From Discostella pseudostelligera (Eukaryota > Bacillariophyta > Thalassiosirophyceae > Thalassiosirales > Thalassiosiraceae): DNA of 16,069 nt. Every line of letters begins with the position of its first letter. Position 1 is the stretch's first letter. Location of the stretch: the NCBI GenBank assembly GCA_036940085.1, contig JALLBK010000701.1, forward strand, positions 1 to 16,069, written 5' to 3'. The translations under genes were made by a program, and so were the position numbers. The notes beneath the pieces were generated by a model. It searched no databases. It was not told the DNA's origin and saw only the letters and a list, made by a program, of their open reading frames with translations. Shown piece by piece: positions 1 to 9,289 of this stretch.

Positions 1-16
1 ACGATACGATGATGAT

Positions 17-264
17 TTGATTGTTGCATCAGCAGTGATGATGATACAACAAAGATAGGACAATGACAATTTGATTGTTGCATCAGCAGTGATGATGATA
101 TGATGATGATATGACAATGATTTTATTGTTGCATCAGTGGCAATGATGATACAATGATGATGACATCAATGATGATACGATGACATCTGATTGTTGCATC
201 AATGGCAAGGCAGCAAAGGCAAGGCATGCTCTATATGGTGACAATGATGTGATTATCGCATCAG
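17..264. repeat. Imperfect minisatellite with GATTGTTGCATCAG core
   Basis: The core GATTGTTGCATCA(G) recurs at about 18-31, 72-85, 122-136, 188-201 and, degraded, 250-263. Spacing is roughly 50-66 bases and the cores are separated by GATGATGATA-rich filler. The first two copies share a longer block that continues into GCAGTGATGATGATA. The array may extend left beyond the window. It looks like a tandem repeat that has diverged by point change and trinucleotide slippage. Confidence 0.7.
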
Positions 265-1889
265 AGGCAAGTTTATTGGCAGAACGGGGCAGTGTTGGCA
301 TTGGCATCAGCGTCGGCAGTTAGCATGGGAAATTGCATGGTGATGGTGGTCTATGGGTGACAGCTCTCCTCTTTGCTCTTGACATGGTGAATAATGAATG
401 TAACTATGGTGATGGGAATGACGATGGTATGGTAGATGATGCATGAAGATTAAAGATGGAGAAGTGGGGGTGGCACTGACACTGAGGCTCATGCTCCACA
501 CAATGAAGTGAGTACGATGAAATAATTTTGGTGGCAAATTGCAAGCATGGCATTATTAGAGCGGGAATGTATTCATTTTTGGTGGGAGGAATCGCTTGTA
601 TCGCAGAATGGGGGGAAGTGCAGACAGAAAGGTGCACCAAGAAGTTCGGTACATCTAAAGAAAGAGCTGATGAGATGAGAGAATGTAGCAATGATAAATC
701 TTCATAGGAATCAGTAAGTTCTGCAATTGCAACAGACTGTTATGGGTGCTGCAGTTGATTTGAATTGAACAAGTCAACATCATCAATGGGTGATGCTGCA
801 AAGAAGAAACTGCTTATCACTATCACCTATCACACCTGCACACAAAATACAAAATGGCATGATATTGACAAAGTAATCATCACCATCAACCATTGCCCAT
901 GGCTTGACAAGGACGGATCAGCAATATGGAATACTTCCAGCAACAGGAGAGGCAGATCGAGGAAATTGGACGAGATTAAAGTTGAAGAACAATGCCTGCT
1001 GCAAACGACATAGAACAATGCCTGCTGGGGTGCGTTCATTGGTCCTCCTAAATTGGTAAGTCTTAAGGTGATTTGTTTGTTATTTTTAGACTGGGCACAA
1101 GAATTGTTGTCTAATAATAAATGATGATGATACTACTTCAGGCCTTGTTTTTGGCAGAAGCTACGATGATGGGGAGGGCGGCGAAGGCAACAGGGAGAGT
1201 GGCGACGAGGACACAGCAGAGCAGCATCGACAGCAGCAATGACGGGTGATGGGGATGAGTGAATACAGGGGGAACATCGAATATGAGGGCAGCAGTGATG
1301 GCAGGGCAGCATCGACTATGAGGGCTGCAACGAGGATGGGGGTTCATCATTGATGACGGTGGGGGGCCAACAACTTTGGGGGCAGCAGCAGCACCAAGGG
1401 GGAGAGCACATGGCAATAAGAAGAGGAAGGCACCAGCACCAACAACTGAACAAAGCCCACATACATTGTCGATGTCGACGAGGATAATGGTGTTTGTTAA
1501 TAGTATCAAAGTCATTCTTAGGGTGAAGAAGTTGATAAAATTAATGATATGCTTGAAACTATCATTGTGGATATTCTGTGATGAAAAAGTCGATTCAGTA
1601 GCAAGTACAATTACAGAGCAGAAGTACATTGGTGCTCATTAACAATTGGTTACTTCTGGAATGACATATCGGCCAATAAAAATTAGATATCTGAGAAACA
1701 ATTGGTTTCTTACCAAAGTTTACAATATTTCGGTAAGTAATCAGTTATTTATGAGAAAAAGTGAATTGGCAATAGATCATGGATTTGGTCTTCAGAGGGG
1801 TGTGCTATTCCAAGAGTATGGTACATTCACTAGTATCAAATAGGTCAACAAAACTTCATTTTTCGCTATGACAACATCATGAACCAAGA

Positions 1890-2155
1890 ACCCAACTCTA
1901 ACTTTCACAACTCTGACCTTTGGTAAAACTGCAAACTCCAACTTCTCCAACTTTCAACTATTGAGGGATGGCAACTCCAACTTTTCTAACTTCCAACTTT
2001 GCATAAAATATCAAGTTTAACTTTAACTCCAACTCTGAGAGAAAACCTGAGCTAATCTTTAACCTTTCAGGCCTCAAAAGTTAGCACTTGGCCAACTCCA
2101 ACTTTGCCCTCAAATGGCATAATCCTGCTCTCTCAACTCCAACTCCAGAGTTGAA
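1890..2155. repeat. CAACTCCAACTT-rich repetitive tract
   Basis: CAACTCC, CCAACTT and TAACTTT variants recur at least ten times between about 1895 and 2155. The tract ends in the inverted repeat CAACTC-CA-GAGTTG at 2140-2153. The clustered, irregularly spaced short motifs resemble degenerate simple sequence or subterminal repeats of a DNA transposon. No transposase or terminal inverted repeats could be paired with it here. Confidence 0.55.
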
Positions 2156-2356
2156 CCTTTTTCTGCCTCAGCAGTGCTAGGAAAGATCCATGGTTATGAG
2201 TAAGTTGCTCCAAATTGTAATACCAGCACCCTGCTTCTCTATTTCTACTCAAGCATCATATTATATGGATCTATGGATGTCCTCCCAAAATGAAGATCCA
2301 AGAAGTCCTACTAGAGTCCTAGCTATGGGTGTGACTTTAAAAGTAGGCTAACATGA

Positions 2357-2389
2357 TGATGTCAGTAGGCTGCTGACAGGCTGACATCA
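2357..2389. repeat. Short stem-loop, 9-bp perfect arms
   Basis: TGATGTCAG at 2357-2365 and its reverse complement CTGACATCA at 2381-2389 flank a 15-base spacer. The arms are perfect. No adjacent gene or terminator context gives it a role. Confidence 0.5.
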
Positions 2390-3053
2390 CGTTCCATGTG
2401 TCAGTCAGAGGATCGTCCGCAGCTTCCTCTAGCACAATACATATCATCCTCCCTTTAGAATATGTGATATGTACTTCACATTATCTTGTTCTTGCACCTG
2501 TCAGAGGTCTGGGGACAGGCACTCCTTGTCCTTCTTCTTGTAAGAACCAGTGTTACAGCTACAGCAGAAGATACAAATCATGTTACCACCATGGACTCCT
2601 CATGTCACATACCACCCTGAAGGAGAAGGAGAATATTGGTGCTGGTTGTAATGAGGAGGATCATCTCTTCTTAGCATGAATGTGCATTATGAGGATTAGA
2701 GATTCATGCTGTAATTGATCATGCTGGTGCTTTTGCTAATGGGGATGCATGATCATGATCATGATGATGAGGCTGTTGGTTCTCAAGATGCATACTGTCT
2801 CTTCCACTTTTATCCAGGATATGGGCCAGCGGTGCAGGGGCAAAATACAGTGCTTACTTTGCCAAATCCAAATGCATTCCTAATTGGTGCTACTGAATAA
2901 AGTTATGATTGAAAAAGTCTGAACTTTAGTTCTAATTGATCTCTGACGTCGGCATTTTCTGACCACAGGGACGACAACAAATATCGGTAAATGCCTCTGC
3001 AAACAATTGCCTAAAAATAAACAACCAATCCAAGCATTCGCATCTCAGAAAAA

Positions 3054-4705
3054 TTAAACAGCACTCCCTCCTCTTTCTGTCATCATTGAAGAAGTTCGTT
3101 CCAGTAACAAGTCAAAATCAATGTACGGTTCGTAATGCTCAGTAGCTCTCGATACACGACGTTCATCGTTTGCATTGAATTTTGGAGTCATCGTTCTTAT
3201 TTGTTTTGCCGCTTCCGCGGGAGAGTACCCCGCTGCAACCAATACAGGAGGTCCAGCTGGTCCACTGTCCATAATCATTTCACAGACTTCACTGCACAAC
3301 TCAATTTTATTGTTCATGTGACCGTCATCGCATCCAGTGCAAATGATAAGAGCAGATTGGAATGGTATCCCTCTCCTGACCCTTCGACGATACTCGCTCA
3401 AAAATCCTAATATGACATCATCTCTCGTGACATGACAGATGAATATTGTTCGTCCGGAGTCTGGTTGCCGTTGCATCGTTCTCAAAAACGCCGCAAGATC
3501 TGTCGTGACCATGTTCATTCCAATACTCCGTCCTTGGAGGTTTGAACCAACATCATAATGTCGATAGCGATGATTGGTACCAGATAAGAGTGTCGATCCA
3601 AACGTACTTTCGATATCAGCCAAGGCTGGACAACCCAAATAGGGACGATCTGGTACAACACCAAGGATCGGAGGTGGAGGTTCACCATTTGGACCTGTCC
3701 AGAATTGTTCTATGGCCTTGGTCAAGTATTTTCTTGTTTGATCATATTTTTCGGGTTGAACTTTGTTGATGACGACTCCAGCAATATTGACTCCAAATTG
3801 CTGCATTTAGAAGATCGGCGAAATATTGATAAAGTTAGAGCGGGCGTGACAAGTGATAATGAGTTGAAGTTACCATACTAGGTAGTCTGGCAGTGACAGC
3901 TTTGTTCACTCACTATAAACATAGCTCGGTTTAATTGCAACTCATCAAATGCCCTGCCCAGTCCCCCATTAGCCACCAATACTACATCGGCTCCCAATTC
4001 TTCCGCCACGCGTGCATTTCCCGTCCCGACTATCGAACCAACACCGGCATGCCCAGTACCTTCACAAATGGTAATGGACATGCCCTTGTTAATACTACTT
4101 CCACCAAAGTCAAGTTCTGATTTGTGAGCAGTTGTAGCCTTGACAATGTTCAAATACGCGCGTCGAATATCCGCTACTTGCTGATCATGATCAATTTGAC
4201 CATCGAGGTAGCTCTTGGTATATCCCTGAGGAATAAGAATGGGCGACATATCTGCATATTTCAAATGATGCAATTGGAAATGATCGCGAATTAGCTTGAC
4301 ATCCCTGTCAATTACCACGTAGTGCCCCTCTTCCTTTGGTGATGATGATGAAGCCGGTGGCGGCTCCTCCCACACGCGAAGGCACTGTTGGCCCACTGCC
4401 TTCATGTAGCCCACATTGGGAACACCAAATCGCTTTGTGAAATGCGACACCAAGGCCAGGCTAACCGAAGTTTTACCAACATGTTGACGCGTCGCAGCTA
4501 CATAAATCGGGCGTTGTCGTCCAGTGTTTGTCGTCGAGAACGTGGATGTCGATGTCGATGAAGTAGTGTCGCCGGCTGCTGCTGGGTAATCGGATAGTTG
4601 GCGATAAATGATTGCACGACGACGAAGGGCGACGCGGGATGACGACGTTGTCACCACAAAATTGGAATTGGGTGCAGCGGCAGCAGCGTGAATGAGGCGC
4701 TGCAT
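3054..4705 (-). CDS. BioD-like P-loop / DRTGG-domain protein (phosphotransacetylase N-terminal half), two exons
   Basis: Exons are 4705-3914 and 3800-3054, joined in phase 0 across a 113-nt intron (GTGAGT donor at 3913, TGCAG acceptor at 3801), giving 512 residues. The first about 60 residues are rich in A, S, T and R and look like an organelle presequence. Residues about 66-264 are a BioD/AAA_26-type P-loop domain: ATRQHVGKTS at 71-80 is the nucleotide loop, and EGTGHAG at 215-221 followed by VAEELGADVVLVANGG is the family signature. Exon 2 continues as a DRTGG-like regulatory domain (about 320-440). This order matches the N-terminal half of long bacterial Pta proteins, but the acetyl-phosphate transferase domain is absent. 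In bacteria this half is regulatory; the substrate of the stand-alone form is not known to me. The Met at 4705 is the first in frame. The gene shares a promoter region with the small + strand gene at 5207. Confidence 0.85.
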
Positions 4706-4918
4706 TGCTTGTATCTATTTAATTGCCAATCGGTGTCGTCAATGTCGAAAGAGTATCGAGAGATATCATATGGCCACGTGAACATGGCAATGGTTGCCAT
4801 GGCCATGGTCCACCACTGGCAGACGGACGCCGCACGCATGCCGCCGGCCGCCGCGATGGCGAGCCACGTGGATTCCGGATTCCGGGGGCTGAATGAGCGA
4901 GGGAGCGAGCGAGAGGGA

Positions 4919-4936
4919 TACCATAATATTATGGTA
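4919..4936. repeat. 18-bp perfect palindrome TACCATAATATTATGGTA
   Basis: The two 9-base halves are exact reverse complements with no spacer. It lies between two divergent genes, so it could be a dimeric regulator site or a cruciform-prone sequence. It may also be chance. Confidence 0.5.
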
Positions 4937-5037
4937 CTCCTACGTACGTACTACCTATCCCGCTTTTCGCTTGCTCCACAAAAAAGGCGCGAAGCGGGTG
5001 GCGGGAACATGATGTGCTATGACACAACATCACCCTC

Positions 5038-5085
<48 letters not shown>
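5038..5085. repeat. (CTCTCA)8 microsatellite
   Basis: Eight perfect CTCTCA units run from 5038 to 5085 and then decay into CAACTCTCAAC. On the strand of the downstream gene this is a pyrimidine-rich tract about 120 bases before its start codon, as is common in core promoters and 5' UTRs. It is likely polymorphic in length. Confidence 0.9.
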
Positions 5086-5206
5086 ACTCTCAACCAAGGA
5101 CCTGCGACAGGCTGCGACGACAATCATAGTATGCAGGAGTATCTAATACTTCATCGATTTTGATTGATCCGCCTCAATAGATTATTAGATAGCGCTGGGT
5201 TTGGCA

Positions 5207-5533
5207 ATGTTGTTCCGACGGACCTTTATCTTTATGGAGGAGGTGACTAGCAAGTCATCACGTCGAACAATAATACGTGATCCTCGCAAAGCGAAACGCA
5301 TTCAGTCGGCTGCAGGTGTTGTTGCATCAAATGATACGTCGTCGACAAGCAAAAACAACAATCTTCCTCCGCCGCAATCACAACAATCCAATGCAGTAGT
5401 GCAGCCTCAAACGTCGTTTGAGCCGTCAGTTCATAATCAACAATCACTTGGACTTGGATCCTACATGCTTGCGGGTGTAGGGGTTGCCTTGGGTGTGACT
5501 CTCGTTGGTGCGATATTCGGGGCAATAGGGTAG
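5207..5533 (+). CDS. Small protein with glycine-rich C-terminal membrane helix
   Basis: This encodes 108 residues from the ATG at 5207 to TAG at 5531. A basic N-terminal third (RR, SSRR, RDPRKAKR) is followed by a Q/S/P/N-rich linker. The last about 23 residues form one hydrophobic, glycine-spaced segment (YMLAGVGVALGVTLVGAIFG), with no charged residue after it. The layout fits a tail-anchored or small organelle membrane protein; the GxxxG-like spacing favours helix packing. I do not recognise the family. A second Met at residue 10 (5234) is an alternative start. A GGGTAGGT at the stop could act as a splice donor, so a longer C-terminus is possible. It is supported as a gene by its ordered domain layout and its position between neighbouring promoters and 3' ends. 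Confidence 0.6.
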   Translation: MLFRRTFIFMEEVTSKSSRRTIIRDPRKAKRIQSAAGVVASNDTSSTSKNNNLPPPQSQQSNAVVQPQTSFEPSVHNQQSLGLGSYMLAGVGVALGVTLVGAIFGAIG

Positions 5534-5682
5534 GTTCTTTGGAAATATTATGCGGTATCGTAAGGGATAAGACGAACATTCGAAATCATTGAGATGAGTG
5601 GGACAAGATAAAAACAGTAATGAATTCGTACAATTTTAGTTGAATAGGAAATGAGACAAAATCTCCTCAGAACTCCTCATGA

Positions 5683-8600
5683 TCAGAGAAACCATGGCGC
5701 CTCCTCCTCACGGAACTTTTTCATTGGCACAGTCTTCGCCATCGTTTGCTTCTTGCGCTTAATTTCATCAATTACGGCTACTCGCGCATCCAACCTCACG
5801 TGACGGACAGGTCTACCATCAAATAGCAACGCGCAATCTTTATCTGCACCGTCCCTGTCACAGTATTCCAAACTAATATCATCTTGCTCTGCAAAGACTT
5901 TGATCTCACGTTCAGGTCCACATGCAGACTTCCGATTTTCAGTACATAACGGAGAGTTAAAATGTTAGGTTTGAAATGAAGTTATTTGGCTAAGATTGAA
6001 TCAATATTGTACTTGCCTGAAGAGCCCGTTCAGCGAGCATGAGCTGCCAAAATTTCCCGCCTATCGCATCAACCGCCAGATGAGCTGAAACCCGTTGAAA
6101 CGCTCCAGCAAGGATTGCCTCAACACCACTATTTCCCCAACATCCTGCACGCCACACCACTGAGTTGTAGCCACTGCGCTTACCTAGATGTTCCATCACA
6201 TCGATGGGGTTACACCCTTTGATGACCTCTACTTTAACTCCAAGATTTACCAACCGTTGCTTCAAATCTTGGGTCTTTTGGATTTCTCCTTGAATGAATT
6301 TATTGGATGCCATTGCGGCCTCCTGGCACTGCAGTGCTGCCTCAGCTGCTAATTCCGCATCGCCAGTCTCGATGGCCGCCTTGGCTTTCGCTGCTGCCTC
6401 TGCTGCAGCAGCTGCAGCCTGTATTTTCAGGTGTTATCAACCAGTACAATGGACAAAGGGCGGTTAATAAGAAAGGACTCATGGACTGTGTGATGATATG
6501 AGCAAAATGCTATTCACCTTGGCTGCTGCCTTCGCTACCGCAATCGCAACGGCATTGTCGCCATGACGCAACAGGACACGGGTCGATTTTCGTCCATTTG
6601 CTCTCCAAAACTCTTCCACGTCAACACCGGGAGGGACAGTTGGATTATCATTTGAGAATGGAAGGTCTTCAAGATCTGTCGCGTCCATAACTAAAACTCG
6701 TTCCACGGCCGCGGGGAGAGATTTGCCGTTCGTTGCTAGCCAAATGAGACCCTTAAGTCTCGCTTGGATACTTGAATCGTCTACTGGACCATCCCCAGCC
6801 TTAGGAAATGTCGCGACGCTACAGAGTGATGGCATTTAGATACTTTCGCGACATCGAGTGCAAAGCCCACAGCATAGATAACTCACCACGCATCCACCTG
6901 CTCATACCAAGGCATCATGGGGTTCATGCTGGAAGTTTCTTGCAAATCTTCATCCTCAAAATCTATCTTGAAGAAATCATCGATCTCCGAACTAAATTCG
7001 TCCGTGCTATCATCACCAGTAGCCCAAATCGATTCTAAAGTTTCGCCAAGAAAACAACGATGTATCATGCAGCTGCTTACATATTACCAAATATAATTAC
7101 TGACTGGACTTACCAGGGGGCGGGGCGATTTCGTACGTTCCAAAGTCTCGATACGATAAATGTTGTCCACCGAAGTTCTTACCGAAGGAGTTCCCATTTC
7201 GAATAAAAGCCTCGGCATCGTCACTGTCGATCACGCTGCAGTGAAGGTGTCCCATTGGCTTGATTATAGCAGAGACAAAAAACAAGTTAGTAGCAATGAG
7301 GAAACTGCACAATGACTGTAAACATTCACCATTCTCTCACCCTACCAAATCTTTTCATATGCTGCCGTGCCATCCTCTGCAACTTTGAATTAGCAAGCTG
7401 CGCATACCCCTCAATCAAATGATGACAATCCTCCTGCAAAACTCCCATGGAAACGCTAACTCCGGCTGCATGGAGGGCCCCAGCACCCTTGGCTGCCTGT
7501 TCCGGAATTGGGTCTTGACAGCCAATTACTAGACGTGGAATGTTGGCCATTTCAATGAGTTGAGTAATGGGTGGCTTCTCGTCTCCCATGCGTTCATTAC
7601 TTGGCTCTAATGTAATATATAATGTACTCTCAGCGATATCTTGACGAAATCTGGAATCGGATGGCCATGACACACACCACTCCCGTAATGGTGTGGCTGA
7701 TATCCCCGCTTCATGGAAGGCATATTCCACGGCGTGGCCTGCATAGTCCGATCGACCTTTCCCGAGTATCTGCATTGTTGGTTTAATTGTGGGTTAATGG
7801 TGAGGTTGTGTGGGTGTGTATCATGTTGATGCGATTGAAAATCAATGATGATAATTGTAAGAGTGGTTGAGCAAGGAAATGAACTCGAGTACATGAGAAA
7901 ATGAAGTACATTCTCCCTACGCGAGTGACACTACAAGAGAGAGAGAGAGAGAGAGCATGACGGAACGCTACTCACCCGTCCATCCTTGGCAACTAATACA
8001 GCACCACNAGAGAGAGAGAGAGAGAGAGCATGACGGAACGCTACTCACCCGTCCATCCTTGGCAACTAATACAGCACCACACACCGGCCTTGGAAAAGGT
8101 CCATGTGAGCCACGTTCCCCCCCGGAAGATGCAGCTATTCCAATGGCCATTCGCATCATTTCCATATCGTGCCTTTTCTCATCCTCATCGATCTCTTCCT
8201 CTATCGGCCCCTCGCCGACATTGTTGTACTCATCATAATGATTCTGAAGTTCCCCATTCGTGGTACCCAAAATTGGTGATATGTCATGAGCATTCACGGC
8301 ATCTTCTATCAACCCATTGACTTCCATACCATAATTGTCGATGCCGTTCACAACGTTTTGGTCGGCTATCCCCTCCTCCACCTCCACGTCGACATTTACA
8401 CTTGAAGCAGAGTTCCTTTTATTCTTGGCACACAATTGAATATTATTGCGCTGCCATCGGAACGACATGGAGGGAATACCATTATTCGCGGAGATTGATT
8501 CGTCAAGAGGTGTAAAATCAAATGTTGTCGGCGTCGGCTGCGGGTGAAGTAGTGCTCGATTGCCTTTCAACAATGGGACGATGAAGCCAGCTGCGGGTGG

Positions 8601-8711
8601 TGACTTTCCTCTGCGATTCACATTAATTTTACGAGCCTGGCATGATGTTGATAGATATGCCGCTGACGAGAGCAAGAAGAGGGCGGCGGCGCCCATCGAA
8701 GTCATGGTCAT
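5683..8711 (-). CDS. RibD-like riboflavin biosynthesis protein with degenerate deaminase domain (PyrR-like), seven exons
   Basis: Proposed exons (minus): 8711-8049, 7769-7341, 7258-7114, 7034-6887, 6818-6518, 6418-6017 and 5928-5683. All junctions keep the frame and give 777 residues. The N-terminus has a hydrophobic signal segment then AAGFIVP, resembling a diatom plastid presequence, and a long acidic linker. Residues about 180-360 match the RibD deaminase fold: GAVLVAKDGRILGKG at 212-226, GHAVEYA at 232-238, then YITLEPSNE ending near 280 and VIGCQDPIPEQ. The catalytic HAE reads HAVE, and the two zinc cysteines (LEPC, TPPC) are replaced by Ser278 and Ile289. The remainder (from FGRPMGHLH at about 362) occupies the reductase position but is divergent, with a long alanine-rich helix and a VVWRAGCWGN segment. 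In plants, PyrR similarly has an inactive deaminase and an active reductase, so a plastid pyrimidine reductase role is inferred. A 72-bp duplication lies at the exon 1/intron 1 border. Confidence 0.78.
7936..8080. repeat. 72-bp perfect duplication separated by one N (probable assembly seam)
   Basis: Positions 7936-8007 and 8009-8080 are identical 72-base copies, each starting with (AG)10 and then the end of exon 1 plus its GTGAGT donor. The only base between them is an N at 8008. An identical end overlap joined by a placeholder base is the expected product of two contigs being abutted rather than merged. The likely true sequence has one copy, which shortens intron 1 of the RibD-like gene from 279 to about 206 nt and does not alter the protein. 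Confidence 0.85.
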
Positions 8712-8815
8712 GGTGGTGGCGATAGTCGATAGTGATAGTGGATGGATGATGGGGGGGCGGGCGGCCAGCGCGGGTGGATGGTGGATGCGGTTACGGTGAT
8801 GGGCGGCGAAGATTC

Positions 8816-8960
8816 GGCGGGAACTCTGCGGAAAAGATCCAAGGATTGGCGGGAACTTCGCGACACGTGGAATCGATCAGCGAGAGGAATTTGGGCGGGA
8901 ACTTAATGATCGTCAGTAGCGGGAACTTCGCAGGCATTGCAAGGATATTTGGCGGGAAGG
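8816..8960. promoter_or_regulatory. Five GGCGGGAA (E2F-like) repeats in a divergent promoter
   Basis: GGCGGGAACT or close variants occur at 8816, 8848, 8894, 8919 (first base changed, AGCGGGAACTTCGC) and 8951 (TTTGGCGGGAAGG), all in the same orientation, 25-46 bases apart. Two copies share the longer GCGGGAACTTCGC. TTTGGCGGGAA matches the E2F/DP consensus TTTSSCGC in its reverse-complement form. The cluster lies between start codons at 8711 (minus) and 9155 (plus). A CACGTGG box at 8874-8880 lies within it. E2F binding is inferred from motif and placement. Confidence 0.55.
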
Positions 8961-9154
8961 GACGGCAGTACACCTCCTCCACCATCCACCATCCATCGCA
9001 TCGAACCTTCACTCGCACCGCAATAGCAATACCAACCAATATCATAATACCCTTTGTCATTGTCCAAATTTCGGTCCATATCCATATTCATAGTATCCAT
9101 CCAGTCACCCACAGCTTTAGGCAATCTTCATTACGACCCTCCACTCAAACTATC

Positions 9155-9257
9155 ATGAGTGCCGCCGGTTGCATTCTTAGAACCAACCGCAACCGCGCAC
9201 CGCATGATGCGTTCAGGTATAGTTCACGGTGCATGTCATCGTCGTCGTCGTCGTCGT

Positions 9258-9289
<32 letters not shown>

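Larger units (their letters stand above)
1..3053. other. Gene-poor, repeat-rich intergenic DNA
   Basis: No convincing gene was found in this 3-kb stretch. Open frames are short, built from low-complexity sequence (GATGAT, GGCAGCA, CAACTCC) and contain no recognisable domain. The longest, about 163 codons on the minus strand at 1138-1629, is made of hydrophobic and proline-rich runs from the complement of a G/A-rich tract. Smaller patterns include a direct repeat of AACAATTGGTT at about 1642 and 1697 and a 16-bp palindrome made of CATGATC units at 2748-2763. The tract probably represents decayed repeats or transposon remnants next to the gene-dense part of the window. A noncoding RNA cannot be excluded by eye. 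Confidence 0.6.
4706..5206. promoter_or_regulatory. Divergent intergenic/promoter region
   Basis: This region separates two divergent starts (4705 on minus, 5207 on plus). It holds two CACGTG E-box/G-box hexamers (near 4774 and 4864), overlapping CCATGG palindromes near 4797-4807, an 18-bp palindrome and a hexanucleotide microsatellite. Long open frames across it are produced by the microsatellite and show no protein-like composition. Regulatory function is inferred from position only. Confidence 0.45.

Noticed and set aside
1138..1629. A 163-codon minus-strand frame with hydrophobic and proline-rich runs.
   Set aside because: It is the complement of a G/A-rich low-complexity tract with no domain, and the composition explains its openness.
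2398..2900. Short plus-strand frames (93 and 61 codons) considered as retroelement fragments.
   Set aside because: No Gag zinc knuckle, reverse transcriptase or integrase motif, and no long terminal repeats could be paired.
4688..5146. Plus-strand 152-codon frame with a Ser-His run and its minus-strand Ser-Glu counterpart.
   Set aside because: Both are translations of the CTCTCA microsatellite and the promoter palindromes between two divergent genes.
7968..8048. A longer first exon of the RibD-like gene reading through the N.
   Set aside because: It passes a consensus GTGAGT donor that gives the family-consistent join KDGR-ILGKG, and it translates the duplicated seam.
8774..9154. A 127-residue N-terminal extension of the DGQHR protein.
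   Set aside because: It is encoded by the GGCGGGAA promoter repeats; the presequence-like sequence begins at the ATG at 9155.
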